DNA of 54,086 nucleotides from Vibrio sinensis (GTDB taxonomy: Bacteria; Pseudomonadota; Gammaproteobacteria; Enterobacterales; Vibrionaceae): the NCBI RefSeq assembly GCF_003605645.1, contig NZ_QVMU01000029.1:1-54086 (forward strand), given 5' to 3'. A program made the translations under genes and the position numbers. Shown one piece after another: positions 41,536-51,712 of the stretch (within the stretch, counting starts at the first letter, position 1; each line of letters opens with the position of its first letter). Under the pieces are notes generated by a model. That model did not search any database. It was given only the letters and a program-made list of their open reading frames with translations, and was not told the DNA's origin.

Positions 41536-41807
41536 TTCCGATTCTATTTTCGAATGGTTTGATGTAAAAGAGTTCAGATGATCATGCCTTGAGAAAGAAA
41601 ACATCTTCTTAATTCAATCATCATTGATATCGCGCAGAAGTCATTAGTGAGTTTGCGAATGGGGTGGTCTTAATTTAAATGCTGAAGTGGTTGATGGAGG
41701 ATTTATAGCGAGGGGAGTGGGATGTATTTTAAATATTGCGTAGGCGATACTCTTTGCGTTTAGCTTAGTGAGTATCGCTTTTATGCACTTCCATGTAATA
41801 GTCCTTG

Positions 41808-41969
41808 TTACATTGCCCAAGTCAGGCTAAGCAGGAGAATTACCGCTGCAGTTGATACAAATAACACCGCTAATGTCGCGATCTCAGCCAATGTAGATGT
41901 TGGTGCGTTATCAACATTTTTAGTTTCAGAGTCAGTTTTTAGTAAAGATAAAAGTGCAGAATTCAGCAT
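41808..41969 (-). CDS. Small single-pass membrane protein, unknown function
   Basis: A 53-residue ORF, ATG with AAGGAAC/AAGG just upstream. The N-terminal 28 residues are polar (LKTDSETKNVDNAPTST), followed by one C-terminal transmembrane segment (LAEIATLAVLFVSTAAVILLLSLTWAM). No family recognised. Isolated in the 900-base gap after yibL, with good start signals, so probably real. Confidence 0.6.
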   Translation of the reverse strand: MLNSALLSLLKTDSETKNVDNAPTSTLAEIATLAVLFVSTAAVILLLSLTWAM

Positions 41970-42396
41970 TACCTTGTTCCTTATGTGTGATTTATGTTTA
42001 ATTTGTAGATTAATTTTCGCTCAATATGTGACTTAGGTCAAATTAAAATAGTATTTTTATTACTATTTTTTTGATTTCATGATTTGGAATCAATGCTGCC
42101 AGGGAATGCGATGAGAAATTCAATATTGGGGAGTTAGCTAGAAGTATATCGCTTCTTTTATAAAGCTAGTAATATTTAATAAAGTATAGCTTTAATTATT
42201 AATATTTAGAAACAATATAGGTTGATTGAGTTGTTATCGACATCGCCTATGAATGCAGGTGACTCGACTTTGATTATTCATTATTTTTGGTGCCATTGAG
42301 CAGATGATGTTAGGTCAAGTTACCCCTAAACTAGAGGGCAACCAGAGATAACGATGCTCCCAAAATTGATATGTTCCAAAATCGAACAAGTTTACA
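41970..42396. other. Very AT-rich intergenic stretch
   Basis: About 430 bases, strongly AT-rich, bordering the AT-rich acyltransferase gene. No gene seen. Confidence 0.4.
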
Positions 42397-43344
42397 TCAA
42401 AGGATAAATTTGAATCGATAGTTCATTTTAATCAAGATGTAGGAGGAGAATGCGGATAGGAGAATCGTCAATAAACTGATATGAGTATGTCCTAGTTCCG
42501 TAACTTTCTTTAATAGCAAAATAAAAAATGGATGTATAAAGTAAATAGCACTTGAAACGAGAGCTAAGTTTTTTATAGGTGTTGTAAGATCTAAATTAAT
42601 AATCCAAAGAAATAGGGCAGGACATATAATGATAAGCGATAAGTAATTATCAAACCCACCATGATTATGTTCATTATTAAAATTAAACCAACTTTCAAAT
42701 AACAGTAGTAATAAACCTGATAAAGTTATTGTACTGATAATCCATGGTTGTACGTTTATTGATGTTCGCAATCGGTTAAACAAAAATCCAATATAGAAAA
42801 ATGGAAACCCGATAAATAAAAAATTCCTATGCATATAAGTTGTATTCATTGTTTCATTAATTGATTTTGTATTGAAAAAATCATAGTTACCGCTATATTG
42901 AATTAACACTCCTGTGATAAATAGTAATATCGACAAAATAAATCCAACACGCATATTTTTTCTAAATAAGTAGGTCATTATTGCGGCGCCTATCATAGCT
43001 GGAAGGTACCATAGGTGGTGATAGCCAATTAGAATGGTACGCGCTATTTCAGATGCGCTATAAAGTTGAGGTTTCATCCAAAAGTATATATAAAACACCA
43101 TCCAAAAGACGTAAAGTGCAGAAATTCTTTTTAACCAATATGTTAGTTTGTGTGAGTTATTAATCGATGTGAAATAGAATCCACTAACTATAAAAAAGAA
43201 TGGTACGGCAATCCTAAATAGCCCTTGGGTACTTATATAATAACCCAAATCATTGGTGTCAATTAAAAATTGACCATGTATACCCACAACCATGATGGCG
43301 AGTAGTATTTTTGTTGCATCTAAAACTAAGTTTCTATTTTCCAT
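42397..43344 (-). CDS. Acyltransferase-3 family membrane protein
   Basis: A 315-residue integral membrane protein with about ten transmembrane segments, of the acyltransferase-3 (OafA/YrhL) family. Seen: LDATKILLAIMVVGIHGQFLI (family His around residue 23), FRIAVPFFFIVSGFYF (the RIAVPFFFxxSG block is diagnostic), and YHLWYLPAMIGAAIM. These proteins O-acetylate surface or secreted glycans. Base composition is notably more AT-rich than its neighbours, and it has no operon partner, which suggests horizontal acquisition. Substrate unknown. Confidence 0.85.
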   Translation of the reverse strand: MENRNLVLDATKILLAIMVVGIHGQFLIDTNDLGYYISTQGLFRIAVPFFFIVSGFYFTSINNSHKLTYWLKRISALYVFWMVFYIYFWMKPQLYSASEIARTILIGYHHLWYLPAMIGAAIMTYLFRKNMRVGFILSILLFITGVLIQYSGNYDFFNTKSINETMNTTYMHRNFLFIGFPFFYIGFLFNRLRTSINVQPWIISTITLSGLLLLLFESWFNFNNEHNHGGFDNYLSLIIICPALFLWIINLDLTTPIKNLALVSSAIYFIHPFFILLLKKVTELGHTHISLLTILLSAFSSYILIKMNYRFKFIL

Positions 43345-43481
43345 ATCTCTATTTTGTCAATTAAGTGATGGGAAAATGTTAATATGATAATTATCTACAG
43401 TTCAATATCTGTCTATGAGACAGGAGGCAATTAGCAAATATAATGACATTGAAATGAAACTAGTCATTTAGTTTATGGCTA

Positions 43482-46181
43482 TTATATGTTTAATAGTTTT
43501 TCAGCTGTTTCTATTGCTTGCTTTCTATTTGCTATCCCTAATTTCTGATACAAATTTCGTATATGGGTTTTAATTGTCGTTCCCGCAACATCAAGCTCTT
43601 GAGCGATTCGTTCATTACTTAAGCCTGAATGAATTAGTCCAAAGACTTGCCATTCTCTTTGAGTTAAAGGGCTTGTATGGACAAAGGTCGGTGCATTCGG
43701 AGTTGTCAGTAGTTTGGCTATAAAGTCTTGACCAAATGGTGAGGCTTGGCAGTGTTTATGTTGTGTTAGTGATTTTAAGAACTGTACCGTTTGTTGTTGG
43801 GGTTGTTCGTTTAATGATGATCGCTCATTTAATTGCACAATGATGGTGGTTAATCGAGCGTTATCAACAAAGAAGCTACCAATCATGCCAGCATGATTAG
43901 CTAATTCAATCGCGCAGCTTAAGTGTTGGTGGGCAGACTCTACCTGATTTTGAGCGACAGAAAGTAGAGCTTCTACAATTAGGTTACGCTGAGTGTCTGC
44001 GATAAGCTCACTTTTGTTTGCCTGCAGTTGCAAGAAAGCCATTGTTTCAGCAGCTTCGTCGAACAGTTTTAGATTGATTTGAGCGAGCGCAATATTACGC
44101 CATTGTAGCTGGTTGAAATGATTACACGCATCTTGGGGGTAATTTGCCGTTGCTAACCATTGTTTTATTGCTGGGAAGTCTTGCTGAGCTTGCCAATATA
44201 AGATTAAAGAGAATGACGCATTCGCTGACCAGTCGACATGGTAGTTTGCTTGATTTAAAAGACTCTTAATATTCTCTACAAACTCTTCGGCTTGCTTCCA
44301 CTGTTCTTGCCCAATAGCAACGCGCGCTAACATCGCATAGCAGAGTAAGTGCTGACTGGTTTCATGATGCCCGAGTACCTCTATGCCTTGATAGGCACAG
44401 GCTTTTGCTTCATCAAGTCTATTTAAGCTCCAAAGTAAATGGGCTCGCGTTCGTAATAGAAATTCATGTAACGGTAACTGCTGAAGCTGTTGTTCTTCAA
44501 TGAGCCGAAAGGCATTTTCTTGTACGTTAAACGCATGCTGAGTATGACCTTGGGCAATGAGTATTTCGCTTTGTTGCAACATTGCCCATAACGCTTGATG
44601 GTAGAGGTGATGTTGTCGAGCTAACTTCTCTGTCTGCTGCATCATTGAAAGGGCTTGATTTAGATGCCCAAGGACATGGTTGACTTCGCCAATAACCGAA
44701 GTCGCTATGATACGACTTCGATAAACATGGCTTTCTAGTTGGCTTAGTGCGAGTTCAGCGAGCTCAAACGCCTGCTTAGGTTCATTGTGATTGATTGCCA
44801 CTTGTGCGCGAAGCGCGTTGAATTCTCCTTTTTGCTGCGTGGAAAGGGCAATGTTTTGTTTGCTCATTTGAGTATTGGTGGTGAGTAGCAGTTCGCCGAC
44901 TTCATGATAACGATGCTGGCTTTGAGCTAACCATGCTTTAAGCATGCAGAGCTTAGGTTCACGATATAAGATTTCGTCAGCAAGTTGTTCAATTGCTTTT
45001 TCAAGATTGGTAAGTTCACCATTGTTGAACATATTCCAGCCATGCTCGATGAGAATATCCGCAATCAATGCTTGGTTTGAGGCCTTTTGAGCATGGCGCA
45101 ATGCTTGGTGAGGAGAAGATTGCTCTAGCCATGCTTTAGCGGCTGATTCGTGTAATATTTGTTCTTGTTTTGGTATTCGAGACTGGCGTTCATGCGTCAG
45201 AAATTCAGCGAACAGGTGATGAAAGCGATACCAATTGTGCTCGCCCTCCAAAGGATGAATAAATAAGCCATATCGGTTGAGTGACTCGATCATCGCGAGT
45301 GCGTCATCACGTTGAGTTAACGCGCTGATTAAGGTGTCGTTAAAGTGTTCTAGTATCGAGCATTGCAATAGAAAATCGCAGGTCTCTTTATCGAGTAGAT
45401 CGAATACCTCTTCAACTAAATATTCCCACAGGTGGGCGTGGTTAAATTGGGCGACATTGTGGGCTGATTGCGCCAGCGTTTTGTTGTGGTGCTGAGCTTG
45501 AAGCGCGATTAATTGCAGAGCAGATGGCCAACCTTCCACATACTGACATAGGTTATCAGCGGTTTGATGATCAATATCGTCCGTGAAGCGTTGATTGAAA
45601 AAACGTAGGGTTTCTTCATTATCAAAAGCGAGCCGTTGGTGATCTATCTCAAGCATTGTGCCTCGCACTCGCAAATTAGCGCTGCCAATAGGAGGAACAG
45701 TGCGGGAGGTCATTATTAAAGTAATATTTTCCGGCTGATGCTTAATGTAAAAACGTAAAGCGGCATGGATTTCTTCATTGTGAATAAGATGGTAATCATC
45801 TAATACGATATAGCTTTTATCGCTAAATTGTTGCAACTCACCAAATACCTGACCAAACAAGTTTAATAGGTTGGAGAACTGGCGCTTTTCTGCCAGTGTT
45901 TGAGCATTTGGGCATGCATTATTTGTGGCTTTGTTGAGTGCTTGAATAAAATAGTTAGCGAAATGAAAAGTATCATTGTCACTGTCGTCTAGGTTATACC
46001 AACCTGTATGGGGCTTATTGGCTAACCATTGTGCCACCATGGTGGTTTTGCCATATCCTGCGGGCGAACGGAATAGGATGAGCTTGTAATCGAGGGCATT
46101 CTTAAGTAGATCAAGGACGCGCGCACGAGTGATTGTGTTGTGTAATCGCCCCGGGCGAGTCAGTTTTGATGGGATCCACAT
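43482..46181 (-). CDS. malT: Maltose regulon activator MalT
   Basis: An 899-residue STAND-class regulator. N-terminal NTPase with P-loop RSPAGYGKTTMVAQW (around residue 40) and sensor block SYIVLDDYHLIHN (around 125), a long TPR-like superhelical centre (about 420-800), and a C-terminal LuxR helix-turn-helix (LTQREWQVFGLIHSGLSNERIAQELDVAGTTIKTHIRNLYQKLG, residues about 835-880). Length matches E. coli MalT (901). Maltotriose and ATP activate it. It is divergent from malP, and it controls malPQ and probably glgB here (MalT box at 51590). Confidence 0.95.
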   Translation of the reverse strand: MWIPSKLTRPGRLHNTITRARVLDLLKNALDYKLILFRSPAGYGKTTMVAQWLANKPHTGWYNLDDSDNDTFHFANYFIQALNKATNNACPNAQTLAEKRQFSNLLNLFGQVFGELQQFSDKSYIVLDDYHLIHNEEIHAALRFYIKHQPENITLIMTSRTVPPIGSANLRVRGTMLEIDHQRLAFDNEETLRFFNQRFTDDIDHQTADNLCQYVEGWPSALQLIALQAQHHNKTLAQSAHNVAQFNHAHLWEYLVEEVFDLLDKETCDFLLQCSILEHFNDTLISALTQRDDALAMIESLNRYGLFIHPLEGEHNWYRFHHLFAEFLTHERQSRIPKQEQILHESAAKAWLEQSSPHQALRHAQKASNQALIADILIEHGWNMFNNGELTNLEKAIEQLADEILYREPKLCMLKAWLAQSQHRYHEVGELLLTTNTQMSKQNIALSTQQKGEFNALRAQVAINHNEPKQAFELAELALSQLESHVYRSRIIATSVIGEVNHVLGHLNQALSMMQQTEKLARQHHLYHQALWAMLQQSEILIAQGHTQHAFNVQENAFRLIEEQQLQQLPLHEFLLRTRAHLLWSLNRLDEAKACAYQGIEVLGHHETSQHLLCYAMLARVAIGQEQWKQAEEFVENIKSLLNQANYHVDWSANASFSLILYWQAQQDFPAIKQWLATANYPQDACNHFNQLQWRNIALAQINLKLFDEAAETMAFLQLQANKSELIADTQRNLIVEALLSVAQNQVESAHQHLSCAIELANHAGMIGSFFVDNARLTTIIVQLNERSSLNEQPQQQTVQFLKSLTQHKHCQASPFGQDFIAKLLTTPNAPTFVHTSPLTQREWQVFGLIHSGLSNERIAQELDVAGTTIKTHIRNLYQKLGIANRKQAIETAEKLLNI

Positions 46182-46603
46182 CGTTTGCTTTCCTTAGCCA
46201 TTTCGTTTTTTAATCACGCTTTGATATTTTTACTACTCACACTGATTAGGTATGGTTTTTCTCCATCCAACTTGGAGTTTCTTGAGGAAGTTTGATGCAT
46301 TGATAACCCACTCATCAGCATTGTCGATTATGTGACTCTAGAGTTATATGTAATTAGCGTTTTGTATCCATCTACGCCCCAAAAATGTGATCTGATTCAT
46401 GATAGTCGCTTAGATATTATTCGATGAATATATCCATTGTACCAATATAGAGTGGATGGAATAGATATGGGTGTTCGTGGCGTGTAGAGTGAACTACGCC
46501 CCTTCTACTCCTTATTGAGATGAGTGAGGGAGGATGTGCAACTTGATCAAGAAGGGCACTCTAGTGAGTGATGGATAAAAATCACTAGAGTGAGCTTTCA
46601 AAG
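46182..46603. promoter_or_regulatory. malT-malP divergent promoter region
   Basis: About 420 bases. A good CRP-like site TGTGATCTGATTCATG (46386-46401) lies midway and could serve either promoter. A core MalT-type word GGAGGA occurs in GAGGGAGGATG near 46530. A hairpin directly before malP is entered separately. Confidence 0.55.
46557..46592 (+). repeat. 11-bp hairpin in the malP leader
   Basis: CACTCTAGTGA (46557-46567) and TCACTAGAGTG (46582-46592), perfect arms, 14-base loop, ending 11 bases before the malP start. It could mask or present the ribosome site, or protect the message. Confidence 0.6.
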
Positions 46604-49057
46604 ATGAAACCTACACAACAAAAACAGTTTGATAAAACCGCATTCCAAAACAGTGTAAAGAAACATTTGACGTCGACCTATGCGACCACGTTGCAGACAG
46701 CCACCAGCCGTGCTTGGTATCTAGCAATGGGACGCGCTTTAGCAGAATTGACGACATTTGATCTCCTAGAAACCGAACACGATGAAAAAATTCGTCACGC
46801 GAAAAGCGTCAACTACTTATCTTTAGAATTCTTAATTGGTCGTTTAACTGGCAACAATTTGATTAGTCTTGGCTTATATTCGCAAGTGAATGACGCGATG
46901 AACGAACTGGGTCAGCACTTAACAGATTTACTTGAAGAAGAACGCGACCCATCATTAGGCAACGGTGGCTTAGGTCGCTTAGCTGCTTGTTTTATGGACT
47001 CGTTAGCTGCTCAAGAATTTCCGTGCGTAGGCTATGGATTGCATTACGAATACGGCTTGTTCAAGCAATCTTTTGCCCTTGGTCGCCAGCAGGAAGCGCC
47101 TGATGCATGGCGTAGTGTCGAAGGTTATCCTTGGGAGGTCGCAAGACCCAATCTAGCTCAAGAGATTGGATTCTACGGTCAAGTTGAAGTGTATCAAGAG
47201 AACGGTGAGGAACGTCGCCGTTGGGTACCGGGCATGACAGTTAAAGCGATGCCGTGGGATATGCCAATTGTCGGGTATGAAAGTGATACGGTATACCCGT
47301 TGCGACTATGGGAATGTCGAGCTATCGCTCCATTTTCACTAGCGAGTTTCAACAACGGTAACTATTTTGAAGCGCAACACGCTCTGATTGATGCGGGTAA
47401 TATTACCAAAGTACTCTACCCGAATGATAATCATGAAAAAGGCAAAACACTGCGTTTAATGCAGCAATATTTTCATAGTGCAGCCTCTGTGAGAGATATT
47501 TTACGTCGTCATGAGGAGATTGGTCACTCACTTGAAAGCCTACCTGATTATGAAACCATTCAGCTTAATGACACTCATCCCACTATCGCTATCCCTGAAT
47601 TAATGCGCATCTTAATTGATGAAAAAGGGCTGAGTTGGGATGATGCTTGGCGTATTAGTTCGAAGACCTTTGCTTACACCAATCACACCTTATTACCTGA
47701 AGCTCTTGAAACTTGGAGTGAGGCTTTACTGCAACATTTACTGCCTCGTCACATGGAAATTATTTATCAGATCAACCATCTATTCCTAAAGGAAGTCAGA
47801 GAGAAATGGCCTGGTGATGTTTCTAAGCAGCGCAAACTCTCGATTATTCAAGAGGGTTTCCATCGTATGGTACGCATGGCTAACTTGAGTGTTGTTGGCT
47901 CTTATGCCGTAAATGGTGTAGCAGCATTGCACTCTAATTTAGTGAAGCGTGATTTGTTCCCTGAGTTTCATGAGCTTTACCCAACCCGATTACAAAACGT
48001 GACCAACGGTATTACGCCACGTCGTTGGTTGAAGTTCTGCAATCCGGATCTAAGTGAGTTGATTACCAGCAAGATAGGCGATCAATGGCCGACCGATCTT
48101 GATCAACTAGAAGCGATCTCACAGTACGCAGACGATCCGCAATTCCAACAGCAATTTATGGCTGTGAAAAAAGCCAATAAACAGCGTTTGGCTGATTGGG
48201 TAGAAAGCAATATGGGTATCGTTTTAGATACCAATGCGATTTTTGATGTGCAGATTAAACGTTTACATGAATATAAGCGTCAGCACCTAAATATGCTGCA
48301 TATCTTGTCTCTTTATCACCGTTTATTGAATGAACCTGATTTTGATATGGCACCACGCGTGGTCTTTTTTGCTGCGAAAGCAGCACCGGGTTACCACTTG
48401 GCTAAAGAAATCATTTATGCCTTGAACAAGATTTCTGAGCGTATCAATGGTGATCCTCGCATTAACGACAAGCTTAAAGTGGTCTTTATTCCTGATTATC
48501 GCGTCAGCATTGCGGAAATCATTATCCCAGCGGCTGACGTATCAGAGCAGATTTCGACAGCAGGTAAGGAAGCTTCAGGCACGGGTAATATGAAGATGGC
48601 ACTTAATGGTGCGCTGACGATTGGTACTATGGATGGAGCAAACGTAGAGATCCGCGAAGAAGTCGGTGACGACAATATTTACATCTTTGGTTTAGATGTC
48701 GACCAAGTAGAAGCGTTGCACGCGAATGGCTACAACCCTTATGACTATTATCATGCTGACCCATTATTAAAAGCATCCCTAGAACTGTTGTTAGGGGATG
48801 AATTCACACCTGGTGAGCCGGGTAAACTGCGAGTGACTTACGATAGTCTGTTAGATGGGGGAGATCCTTATTTGGTTCTCGCTGATTTCGCGGCCTATGT
48901 CCAAGCGCATGAAGCGATGGATCGCCAGTATCGAGATCAAGCTGGATGGGCGAAGAAAGCGATATTGAATACCGCACTAGTGGGTAAATTCAGCTCAGAT
49001 CGCAGTATTCGAGATTACGTGAATAACATTTGGAAACTGGAAGCCGTTAAACGCTAA
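46604..49057 (+). CDS. malP: Maltodextrin/glycogen phosphorylase
   Basis: An 817-residue alpha-glucan phosphorylase that releases glucose-1-phosphate from maltodextrins. Seen: N-terminal NYLSLEFLIGRLTGNNL, GNGGLGRLAACFMDS, PWDMPIVGYE, the TNGITPRRW block (around residue 475), and the PLP-lysine block EASGTGNMKMALNGALTIGTMDGANVEI (around residue 655). Context with malT and malQ points to MalP rather than GlgP. First gene of the malPQ unit. Confidence 0.95.
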   Translation: MKPTQQKQFDKTAFQNSVKKHLTSTYATTLQTATSRAWYLAMGRALAELTTFDLLETEHDEKIRHAKSVNYLSLEFLIGRLTGNNLISLGLYSQVNDAMNELGQHLTDLLEEERDPSLGNGGLGRLAACFMDSLAAQEFPCVGYGLHYEYGLFKQSFALGRQQEAPDAWRSVEGYPWEVARPNLAQEIGFYGQVEVYQENGEERRRWVPGMTVKAMPWDMPIVGYESDTVYPLRLWECRAIAPFSLASFNNGNYFEAQHALIDAGNITKVLYPNDNHEKGKTLRLMQQYFHSAASVRDILRRHEEIGHSLESLPDYETIQLNDTHPTIAIPELMRILIDEKGLSWDDAWRISSKTFAYTNHTLLPEALETWSEALLQHLLPRHMEIIYQINHLFLKEVREKWPGDVSKQRKLSIIQEGFHRMVRMANLSVVGSYAVNGVAALHSNLVKRDLFPEFHELYPTRLQNVTNGITPRRWLKFCNPDLSELITSKIGDQWPTDLDQLEAISQYADDPQFQQQFMAVKKANKQRLADWVESNMGIVLDTNAIFDVQIKRLHEYKRQHLNMLHILSLYHRLLNEPDFDMAPRVVFFAAKAAPGYHLAKEIIYALNKISERINGDPRINDKLKVVFIPDYRVSIAEIIIPAADVSEQISTAGKEASGTGNMKMALNGALTIGTMDGANVEIREEVGDDNIYIFGLDVDQVEALHANGYNPYDYYHADPLLKASLELLLGDEFTPGEPGKLRVTYDSLLDGGDPYLVLADFAAYVQAHEAMDRQYRDQAGWAKKAILNTALVGKFSSDRSIRDYVNNIWKLEAVKR

Positions 49058-49155
49058 CTGCTGCACAATGCCTGATGTTATTGGTCTTTTCCTTTCACAT
49101 TGAGGCATTGTTTTATCCAAATCACTAAAGGCATGTTTGCCCTTTGGAGAGAAGA

Positions 49156-51333
49156 ATGAATCAACAGACCCCATTAAAACAGGTTGCGGAATTAGCGGGA
49201 CTTTCAGACAGTTATGTCAGTGCAAGAGGCGAAGATGTCACTGTAAGTGATGAGACACTCACTCGCTTGCTGACGGCATTAGGTTATGACACCAGTAGTG
49301 ATGCCGCTTTGATAAAGTCAGCACAAAAAAAGCATAAACCGGATGTGTTAGCTCCCGTTTTGGTGCTGCGTGACAATCAAGCTTTAGAAATCGCGCTTAA
49401 TTTAGGCGTGAGTGCTCGTGAAAGTGATTTCAGCTGGCGTTTGGATACAGAGCAAGGTGAACAATTCGAGGGATATTTGCAGTCTCAAGTGATACGAGAT
49501 GAGCGTAAAGAGGGGGGGGCACTGGTCTTTTCTTTACCTAATACGGTGCCTTGGGGTTATCACACTTTATCGGTATTTCGCAAGCGACGTAAATCGCCTT
49601 ATACAATGCAGTTAATCGTCACGCCAACGCAATGCTATAAGCAAGAGGTGATGGCACAAGGTAAGAAAATGTGGGGGCCGAGCATTCAGCTCTATACTTT
49701 ACGCACACAGCATAACTGGGGTATGGGTGACTTTGGTGACCTTAAACAGCTGGTGGCGGATGTTGCTGCACGAGGTGGCGATTTCATTGGGTTAAATCCG
49801 ATTCATGCACTATTTCCGGCCAATCCAGAAGCTGCGAGTCCATATAGCCCATCATCAAGACGTTGGCTTAATATTCTCTATATTGATGTCAGCTCAGTGG
49901 CTGAATTCTCGTTGAGTAGTGAAGCTCAACAGAGGGTGGGCAGCACGGAATTTCAGCAACGTTTACAACAAGCACGAGATGCTCATTGGGTTAACTATAC
50001 TGAAGTTGCTAGTCTCAAATTAAGCATTTTACCTTTACTGTTTGATGAGTTTAAAAAACGCCATTTGGACAATAACTCTGAACGAGCACAAGTATTCCTG
50101 AACTTTGTTGAACAAGGGGGTGATAGCTTATTACACCAAGCTACTTTTGATGCATTGCATGCAGAGCTCCATGCTCAAGATGACCAAATTTGGGGCTGGC
50201 CTGTATTCCCTGAGCAATATAGTTCATTTGATAAACCGGCTGTGCGTAAGTTTATGGCGAAAAATCGCGATAAAGTGCATCTCTATCTGTATTTACAATG
50301 GATAGCCGATGGTCAAATTAAAGAAGCTCAAGCTCTAGCCAAAGAGAAGGGGATGTCGATCGGATTGTATCGTGACCTTGCGGTGGGTGTGGCTGACTCA
50401 GGAGCGGAAACATGGGCAGACCTAGGTAACTTATGTCTGGATGCGAGTGTCGGCGCTCCACCAGATATTCTTGGTCCTCTTGGACAGAATTGGGGGCTAC
50501 CGCCATTGAACCCTCAACGTTTAACTGCCAGTGCGTATGAACCTTTTATTCGCTTATTACAAGCAAACATGAGCCATTGTGGTTCATTGCGTATTGACCA
50601 TGTGCTTGGTTTGTTGCGCTTGTGGTGGATACCTAAAGGTGAAGAGGCGACGAATGGCGCTTATCTCTACTACCCAGTTGAAGATATGTTAGCTATTTTA
50701 GCGTTAGAGACACATCGTCACCAATGCAGCGTGATTGGTGAAGATCTTGGTACAGTGCCGGATGAAATTGTCGGGCTTTTGCATGATGCTGGCATCTACT
50801 CTTATATGGTCTTTTTCTTCGAAACATCAAAAGAAGATGGAGGCTATCTCTCTCCTCGTCATTATCCAGAGCAATCAATGGCAACATTGTGTACTCATGA
50901 TATGCCGACATTGCGTGGTTACTGGCATTGTGATGATTTGAAAATGGGCCAAGATCTTGGGTTATACCCAAATCAAGAACAGTTGAGCACCTTGTTTAAT
51001 GAGCGCTTAACCAGTAAGCAGGGTATTTTAGATTCTGTACATTGGCATGGTTGCTTGCCTGAGGGAGTCGGTCATGACGCCCAATATGTGCCGATGGATA
51101 CCCATTTAGCACAAGCGCTACAAGTTCATTTGGCTGCTGGCAATAGCACTTTATTTAGTGTGCAATTAGAAGATTGGTTAGAGATGGATAAGCCCGTTAA
51201 TATTCCTGGTACTGTCATGGAATACCCAAACTGGCGTCGAAAACTCTCTTGTAATTTGGATGAAATGTTTGCCCAAGAAAATGTCAATCGCATCACTTCA
51301 ATGCTAACTGAGACACGCAGCAAGGTGGTGTAA
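49156..51333 (+). CDS. malQ: 4-alpha-glucanotransferase (amylomaltase)
   Basis: A 725-residue GH77 enzyme that disproportionates maltodextrins. Seen: GPSIQLYTLRTQHNWGMGDFGDL, LNPIHALFPANPEAASPYSPSSRRWLN, IGLYRDLAVGVADSGAETW, nucleophile block LRIDHVLGLLRLWW (around residue 480), acid/base block VIGEDLGTVP and THDMPTLRGYW. The ATG at 49156 has GGAGAGA upstream and is preferred over the TTG at 49144. It follows malP by 98 bases and is likely co-transcribed. Confidence 0.95.
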   Translation: MNQQTPLKQVAELAGLSDSYVSARGEDVTVSDETLTRLLTALGYDTSSDAALIKSAQKKHKPDVLAPVLVLRDNQALEIALNLGVSARESDFSWRLDTEQGEQFEGYLQSQVIRDERKEGGALVFSLPNTVPWGYHTLSVFRKRRKSPYTMQLIVTPTQCYKQEVMAQGKKMWGPSIQLYTLRTQHNWGMGDFGDLKQLVADVAARGGDFIGLNPIHALFPANPEAASPYSPSSRRWLNILYIDVSSVAEFSLSSEAQQRVGSTEFQQRLQQARDAHWVNYTEVASLKLSILPLLFDEFKKRHLDNNSERAQVFLNFVEQGGDSLLHQATFDALHAELHAQDDQIWGWPVFPEQYSSFDKPAVRKFMAKNRDKVHLYLYLQWIADGQIKEAQALAKEKGMSIGLYRDLAVGVADSGAETWADLGNLCLDASVGAPPDILGPLGQNWGLPPLNPQRLTASAYEPFIRLLQANMSHCGSLRIDHVLGLLRLWWIPKGEEATNGAYLYYPVEDMLAILALETHRHQCSVIGEDLGTVPDEIVGLLHDAGIYSYMVFFFETSKEDGGYLSPRHYPEQSMATLCTHDMPTLRGYWHCDDLKMGQDLGLYPNQEQLSTLFNERLTSKQGILDSVHWHGCLPEGVGHDAQYVPMDTHLAQALQVHLAAGNSTLFSVQLEDWLEMDKPVNIPGTVMEYPNWRRKLSCNLDEMFAQENVNRITSMLTETRSKVV

Positions 51334-51712
51334 GTTGTCATATTGTCTGTCAGTAGCAAGCAATATGGTAAGCCGCGTATTGTTAGTCGTAATCAGATGA
51401 TGAAAGTGTTTGAGTTGTAGATATAGCCCCCGGTATTGATAGCGTGAGTATGAAGAAACGATCTGTTAAATGATCGCATTAATCACTCAATATTGGGGGA
51501 TAATTCGTTAAAATACCGAATGCTATTTTTTGCCAACGCGTGAGCGAAGGCTTGTTATCATATTGAATCTATATCTAACCTGATAAAACGGGGATGAGGC
51601 GAGCAATAAAGTGCCGCATTAAGATCAGAGATATAGAGGACTAAAGGACACCAAGGTAATAACCAAAGATCGCGAGAGACATCACTTGGTATCTGGTTAG
51701 GGAGAGGGATAA
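51334..51712. promoter_or_regulatory. malQ-glgB intergenic region
   Basis: About 380 bases, AT-rich, containing a perfect MalT box at 51590-51599 and likely the glgB promoter. No gene found. Confidence 0.5.
51590..51599 (+). promoter_or_regulatory. MalT box upstream of glgB
   Basis: GGGGATGAGG, a perfect match to the MalT box GGGGA(T/G)GAGG, 114 bases before the glgB start. Confidence 0.6.
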
